In this document: piece after piece, positions 32,097 to 34,639 of the stretch
Numbering within the stretch: the first letter of the stretch is position 1
Layout of the letters: every line of letters begins with the position of its first letter
Assembly (NCBI GenBank): GCA_902792535.1
Contig: CADAZU010000024.1
Coordinates: 1 to 34,639, forward strand
Direction of reading: 5' to 3'
Source of the DNA: an uncultured Bacteroidales bacterium
GTDB taxonomy: Bacteria > Bacteroidota > Bacteroidia > Bacteroidales > Paludibacteraceae
Length of the DNA: 34,639 nucleotides
Translations under genes and position numbers: made by a program
The notes under the pieces: model-generated
The model's database searches: none
What the model saw: the letters and a program-made list of their open reading frames with translations, nothing else
What the model was told of the DNA's origin: nothing

Positions 32097-34022
32097 ATGA
32101 GCAAGATTATTGGAATTGACCTCGGTACCACGAACTCGTGTGTAGCCGTAATGGAGGGTAACGAACCTATCGTTATTGCCAACTCGGAAGGTAAACGTAC
32201 TACTCCTTCTGTTGTCGGATTTATTGATGGTGGTGAGCGCAAAGTGGGAGACCCTGCTAAACGTCAAGCCATTACCAACCCGACCAAAACTATTTATTCG
32301 ATCAAGCGTTTCATGGGCGAGACCTACGACCGCTTGCAGTCTGAGATCGCACGCGTTCCTTATAAAGTATCGAAGGGCGACAACAACACCCCGCGTGTGG
32401 ACATCGACGGACGTCTCTATACCCCGCAGGAGATCTCGGCTATCATCCTCCAGAAGATGAAAAAGACCGCAGAGGAATACCTCGGACAGGAGGTTACCGA
32501 AGCTGTCATCACCGTTCCTGCGTACTTCAATGACTCGCAGCGTCAGGCTACCAAGGAAGCCGGTGAGATCGCAGGACTCAATGTCCGCCGTATCGTCAAC
32601 GAGCCGACTGCAGCAGCACTCGCGTACGGTCTTGATAAGTCCAACAAGGATATGAAGATTGTGGTCTTCGACTGCGGTGGTGGTACACACGATGTATCGG
32701 TTCTCGAGCTCGGCGACGGTGTCTTCGAGGTAAAAGCAACCGATGGTGATACCCACCTCGGTGGTGACGATTTCGACCACCGTATTATCGAATGGCTCGT
32801 TTCGGAGTTCAAGGCGGAGAACGGCGGTGCCGATCTGAGCAAGGACCCGATGGCGATGCAGCGACTCAAAGAGGCGGCTGAGAAAGCGAAGATCGAACTT
32901 TCTTCCTCGACCTCTACGGAAATCAACCTGCCGTATATCATGCCGGTGAACGGAGTGCCTGCGCACCTCGTTAAGACCCTGACCCGTGCTAAATTCGAGC
33001 AGCTCATCGACGACCTCATCCAGCGTACCATCGCTCCGTGTCGTACCGCTCTTGAACACGCGGGACTCAAAACATCCGATATTGACGAGATTATCCTCGT
33101 AGGTGGTTCGACACGTATCCCGGCTATCCAACAGGCGGTTGAGAAGTTCTTCGGCAAAGCGCCGTCCAAAGGCGTTAACCCGGACGAAGTAGTGGCTGTC
33201 GGAGCTGCTATCCAAGGCGGTGTCCTTACCGGTGAAGTAAAGGATGTCCTCCTCCTCGATGTCACCCCGTTGTCCCTCGGTATCGAGACCATGGGCGGTG
33301 TCATGACCAAGATGATTGAGGCGAACACCACCATCCCGACCAAGAAAACAGAGACTTTCACCACCGCGGTGGATAATCAACCTTCTGTCGAGATCGTCAT
33401 CTACCAGGGCGAGCGGCCTATGGCGGCGCAGAACAAACTGCTCGGACGCTTCCACTTGGACGGTATCATGCCCGCACGGCGTGGAGAACCGCAGATCGAA
33501 GTTACCTTCGATATCGACGCCAACGGTATCCTTAATGTAACTGCAAAGGATAAAGCTACCGGCAAAGACGCGAAGATCCGTATCGAAGCTTCGTCCGGAC
33601 TCTCCGATGAGGAGATCAAACGAATGAAAGCCGAAGCCGAAGCCAATGCCGAAGCCGATAAGAAGGCGAAAGAGCAGGCGGAGAAACTCAACCGTGCCGA
33701 CGCTACGATCTTCCAGACCGAGAAACAACTCGCGGAATTCGGCGATAAGATCCCGGCGGACAAGAAAGCTCCGATTGAGGAAGCCCTCAAGAAACTCAAA
33801 GAGGCGTACGAGAAACGCGACGCAGATGCCTGCGAAGCAGCCAACAACGAACTCATGACCGCTTTCCAAGCCGCTTCCGCTGAGATGTACGCTGCCCAGC
33901 AGCAGGCTCAGCAGAATGCCGGTCAACCCGGAAATGCCGGAACCTCTGGCAACTCTGGAAACAACGGCAATAACGGAGACAACCCTTCTGCAGAGGACGT
34001 TGACTTCGAAGAAGTGAAGTAA
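32097..34022 (+). CDS. dnaK: Molecular chaperone DnaK (Hsp70)
   Basis: DnaK is an ATP-driven folding chaperone working with DnaJ and GrpE. The 641-residue protein shows [17 protein letters not shown], the family blocks [30 protein letters not shown] (DLGGGT type with Cys for Leu and His for Phe), and [12 protein letters not shown]. The substrate-binding domain (from about 390) has [11 protein letters not shown]. The C-terminal tail is Gln/Asn/Gly-rich and ends DVDFEEVK, a typical DnaK ending. dnaJ and grpE are not in the window. Confidence 0.99.
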   Translation: MSKIIGIDLGTTNSCVAVMEGNEPIVIANSEGKRTTPSVVGFIDGGERKVGDPAKRQAITNPTKTIYSIKRFMGETYDRLQSEIARVPYKVSKGDNNTPRVDIDGRLYTPQEISAIILQKMKKTAEEYLGQEVTEAVITVPAYFNDSQRQATKEAGEIAGLNVRRIVNEPTAAALAYGLDKSNKDMKIVVFDCGGGTHDVSVLELGDGVFEVKATDGDTHLGGDDFDHRIIEWLVSEFKAENGGADLSKDPMAMQRLKEAAEKAKIELSSSTSTEINLPYIMPVNGVPAHLVKTLTRAKFEQLIDDLIQRTIAPCRTALEHAGLKTSDIDEIILVGGSTRIPAIQQAVEKFFGKAPSKGVNPDEVVAVGAAIQGGVLTGEVKDVLLLDVTPLSLGIETMGGVMTKMIEANTTIPTKKTETFTTAVDNQPSVEIVIYQGERPMAAQNKLLGRFHLDGIMPARRGEPQIEVTFDIDANGILNVTAKDKATGKDAKIRIEASSGLSDEEIKRMKAEAEANAEADKKAKEQAEKLNRADATIFQTEKQLAEFGDKIPADKKAPIEEALKKLKEAYEKRDADACEAANNELMTAFQAASAEMYAAQQQAQQNAGQPGNAGTSGNSGNNGNNGDNPSAEDVDFEEVK

Positions 34023-34049
34023 TAACCCTCCCGCTTTCCCGAATCGGTT

Positions 34050-34095
34050 TCGATATATCGATAGTTCGATCTCTCGAAATCTCGGAAAATCGGTC
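34050..34095. repeat. Eight-base array downstream of dnaK
   Basis: TCG recurs at 34050, 34058, 34066, 34074, 34082 and 34090, an exact 8-base period (NNNTCGAW). It lies between the dnaK stop and the terminator. Confidence 0.75.
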
Positions 34096-34098
34096 TAC

Positions 34099-34128
34099 CG
34101 CCCCGCTCTCTTTAGAGTGGGGCGTTTT
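34099..34128 (+). terminator. Terminator of dnaK
   Basis: CGCCCC-GCTCT pairs with AGAGT-GGGGCG (one G-T pair) around CTTT, and TTTT follows. Confidence 0.9.
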
Positions 34129-34147
34129 CGTTCTCTTTCCCTCTCTC

Positions 34148-34198
34148 TACATATGCGCGTGCGCGCGTTCCTTAATATACGCGTATAGGCACGCGTAC
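34148..34198. other. Alternating purine-pyrimidine tracts upstream of the rRNA operon
   Basis: Perfectly alternating runs lie at 34148-34168 (21 bases), 34175-34187 (13) and 34189-34198 (10), rich in GCGC and ACGCGT. Such tracts can adopt Z-DNA under negative supercoiling. No gene is seen in 34129-34360. Confidence 0.6.
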
Positions 34199-34304
34199 TG
34201 AGCTCCTCATACCTCCAAATCTCCTTTTTTACTCTTTATCGCCCAAAAACACTAAAAAAAGCCTAAAAATACGGTTATTGATTTTCAATGAGTTACAAAG
34301 AAAG

Positions 34305-34327
34305 TGCATTTTTTAATGCATTTTTTT
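34305..34327 (+). terminator. AT-rich terminator-like hairpin before the rRNA promoter
   Basis: TGCATT pairs with AATGCA around TTTT, followed by T7. It may shield the rRNA promoter from upstream reading or act as an A/T-rich upstream element. Confidence 0.4.
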
Positions 34328-34360
34328 GCTAAAATATTTGGTCGGTTCAAAAATTTGTAG

Positions 34361-34369
34361 TACCTTTGC
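34361..34369 (+). promoter_or_regulatory. rRNA operon promoter P1 (TACCTTTGC)
   Basis: TTG lies 23 bases upstream of TA. It is the best match before the 16S gene. Confidence 0.8.
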
Positions 34370-34373
34370 ACTC

Positions 34374-34524
34374 GCTTTCGCCCAAAAAACAGGGGTTACC
34401 CAAAAGGGCGCAAGCAAAAAATGATCTTTGAAAGAATGTCTATTCATAACAAGATGTAGTACAAGAACTGAGTATCCGCCAAGTTTGGCGGATTACAAAA
34501 TAGCATCGACCATACATGGTCGAT
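34374..34524 (+). other. Structured rRNA leader
   Basis: The leader starts with a strong hairpin (34374-34383 with 34406-34415, one mismatch). Two compact stems follow: ATCCGCCA/TGGCGGAT (34474-34493) and ATCGACCAT/ATGGTCGAT (34505-34524). A box-A-like segment (TCTTTGAAAG) lies near 34425. These are likely processing or antitermination signals. Confidence 0.5.
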
Positions 34525-34591
34525 CAAGGTTCCCGAAAAAATTCTACACTTGATAAATTCGATTATTCTGAGCTAAGTTATAATTTCTTTT

Positions 34592-34639
34592 ACAACGAAG
34601 AGTTTGATCCTGGCTCAGGATGAACGCTAGCGACAGGCC
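34592..34639 (+). rRNA. 16S rRNA, 5' end only
   Basis: The sequence GAAGAGTTTGATCCTGGC is the universal 16S 5' end, continued by a Bacteroidota-like GATGAACGCTAGCGACAGGC. The start at 34592 is placed by counting from the E. coli pattern. The gene continues beyond the right edge. Confidence 0.95.

Noticed and set aside
32079-33926. Long open frame antisense to dnaK
   Set aside because: Such antisense frames are common in dnaK because of codon usage; the protein is Arg/Leu/Val-rich with no domain, and it would start inside dnaK.

Overview
The window is a stretch of Bacteroidota chromosome, most likely from the order Bacteroidales. The reasons are: about a dozen promoters of the form TTG-N20-TAnnTTTGC; starts that lack strong Shine-Dalgarno sequences; gene neighbours typical of the group (amidase plus MCE protein, EFR1 ferredoxin, GSCFA protein); and a 16S rRNA beginning at the right edge whose 5' sequence is Bacteroidota-like. 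The species cannot be named from this sequence. dnaA and an rRNA operon lie in the window, so it may be near the replication origin.

Layout. 1-2000: the start of a formylglycine-generating-enzyme-like gene running off the left edge, an AT-rich lipoprotein gene, and tRNA-Ser(CGA). 2.1-8.5 kb: an EFR1 ferredoxin facing a tight housekeeping operon (ffh, a small membrane protein, folD, prfA, rsmE, PAP2 phosphatase), which ends in a convergent overlap with a small exported protein. 8.5-10.7 kb: a LolC/E-type permease and a GSCFA protein. 10.7-15.2 kb: a five-gene operon of one membrane-anchored MORN-like protein and four exported proteins with no known function. 15.2-20.2 kb: valS, then a cell-wall amidase and an MCE/MlaD lipid-transport protein. 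20.2-24.1 kb: a possible origin region, dnaA with an attenuator-like leader, and groES-groEL. 24.1-26 kb: ubiE/menG, a Dabb protein, an exported protein and tRNA-Glu(CTC). 26.1-32 kb: a stress-signalling cluster (SpoIIE-type phosphatase fused to an RsbW-like kinase domain, STAS protein, small alarmone synthetase, phosphotransferase-like protein, small alarmone hydrolase, tyrosine phosphatase), followed by dnaK. 34 kb to the end: terminator, rRNA promoter and leader, and the first 48 bases of 16S rRNA.

Two things stand out. First, groES and dnaK, 8 kb apart on opposite strands, share nearly the same control region: TGCCA/TGGCA boxes, a -24/-12-like element, and a leader of seven 9-base CTAG repeats. 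The usual TTTGC promoter and the CIRCE operator are absent from both. Second, short perfectly phased tandem repeats with units of 7 to 11 bases occur throughout, in leaders, at operon junctions, and inside the coding sequences of valS, the GSCFA gene and the amidase. The cluster at 26-32 kb puts a partner-switch phosphatase/kinase, its STAS partner, and an alarmone synthetase and hydrolase in one apparent operon beside dnaK, which suggests a dedicated stress circuit.
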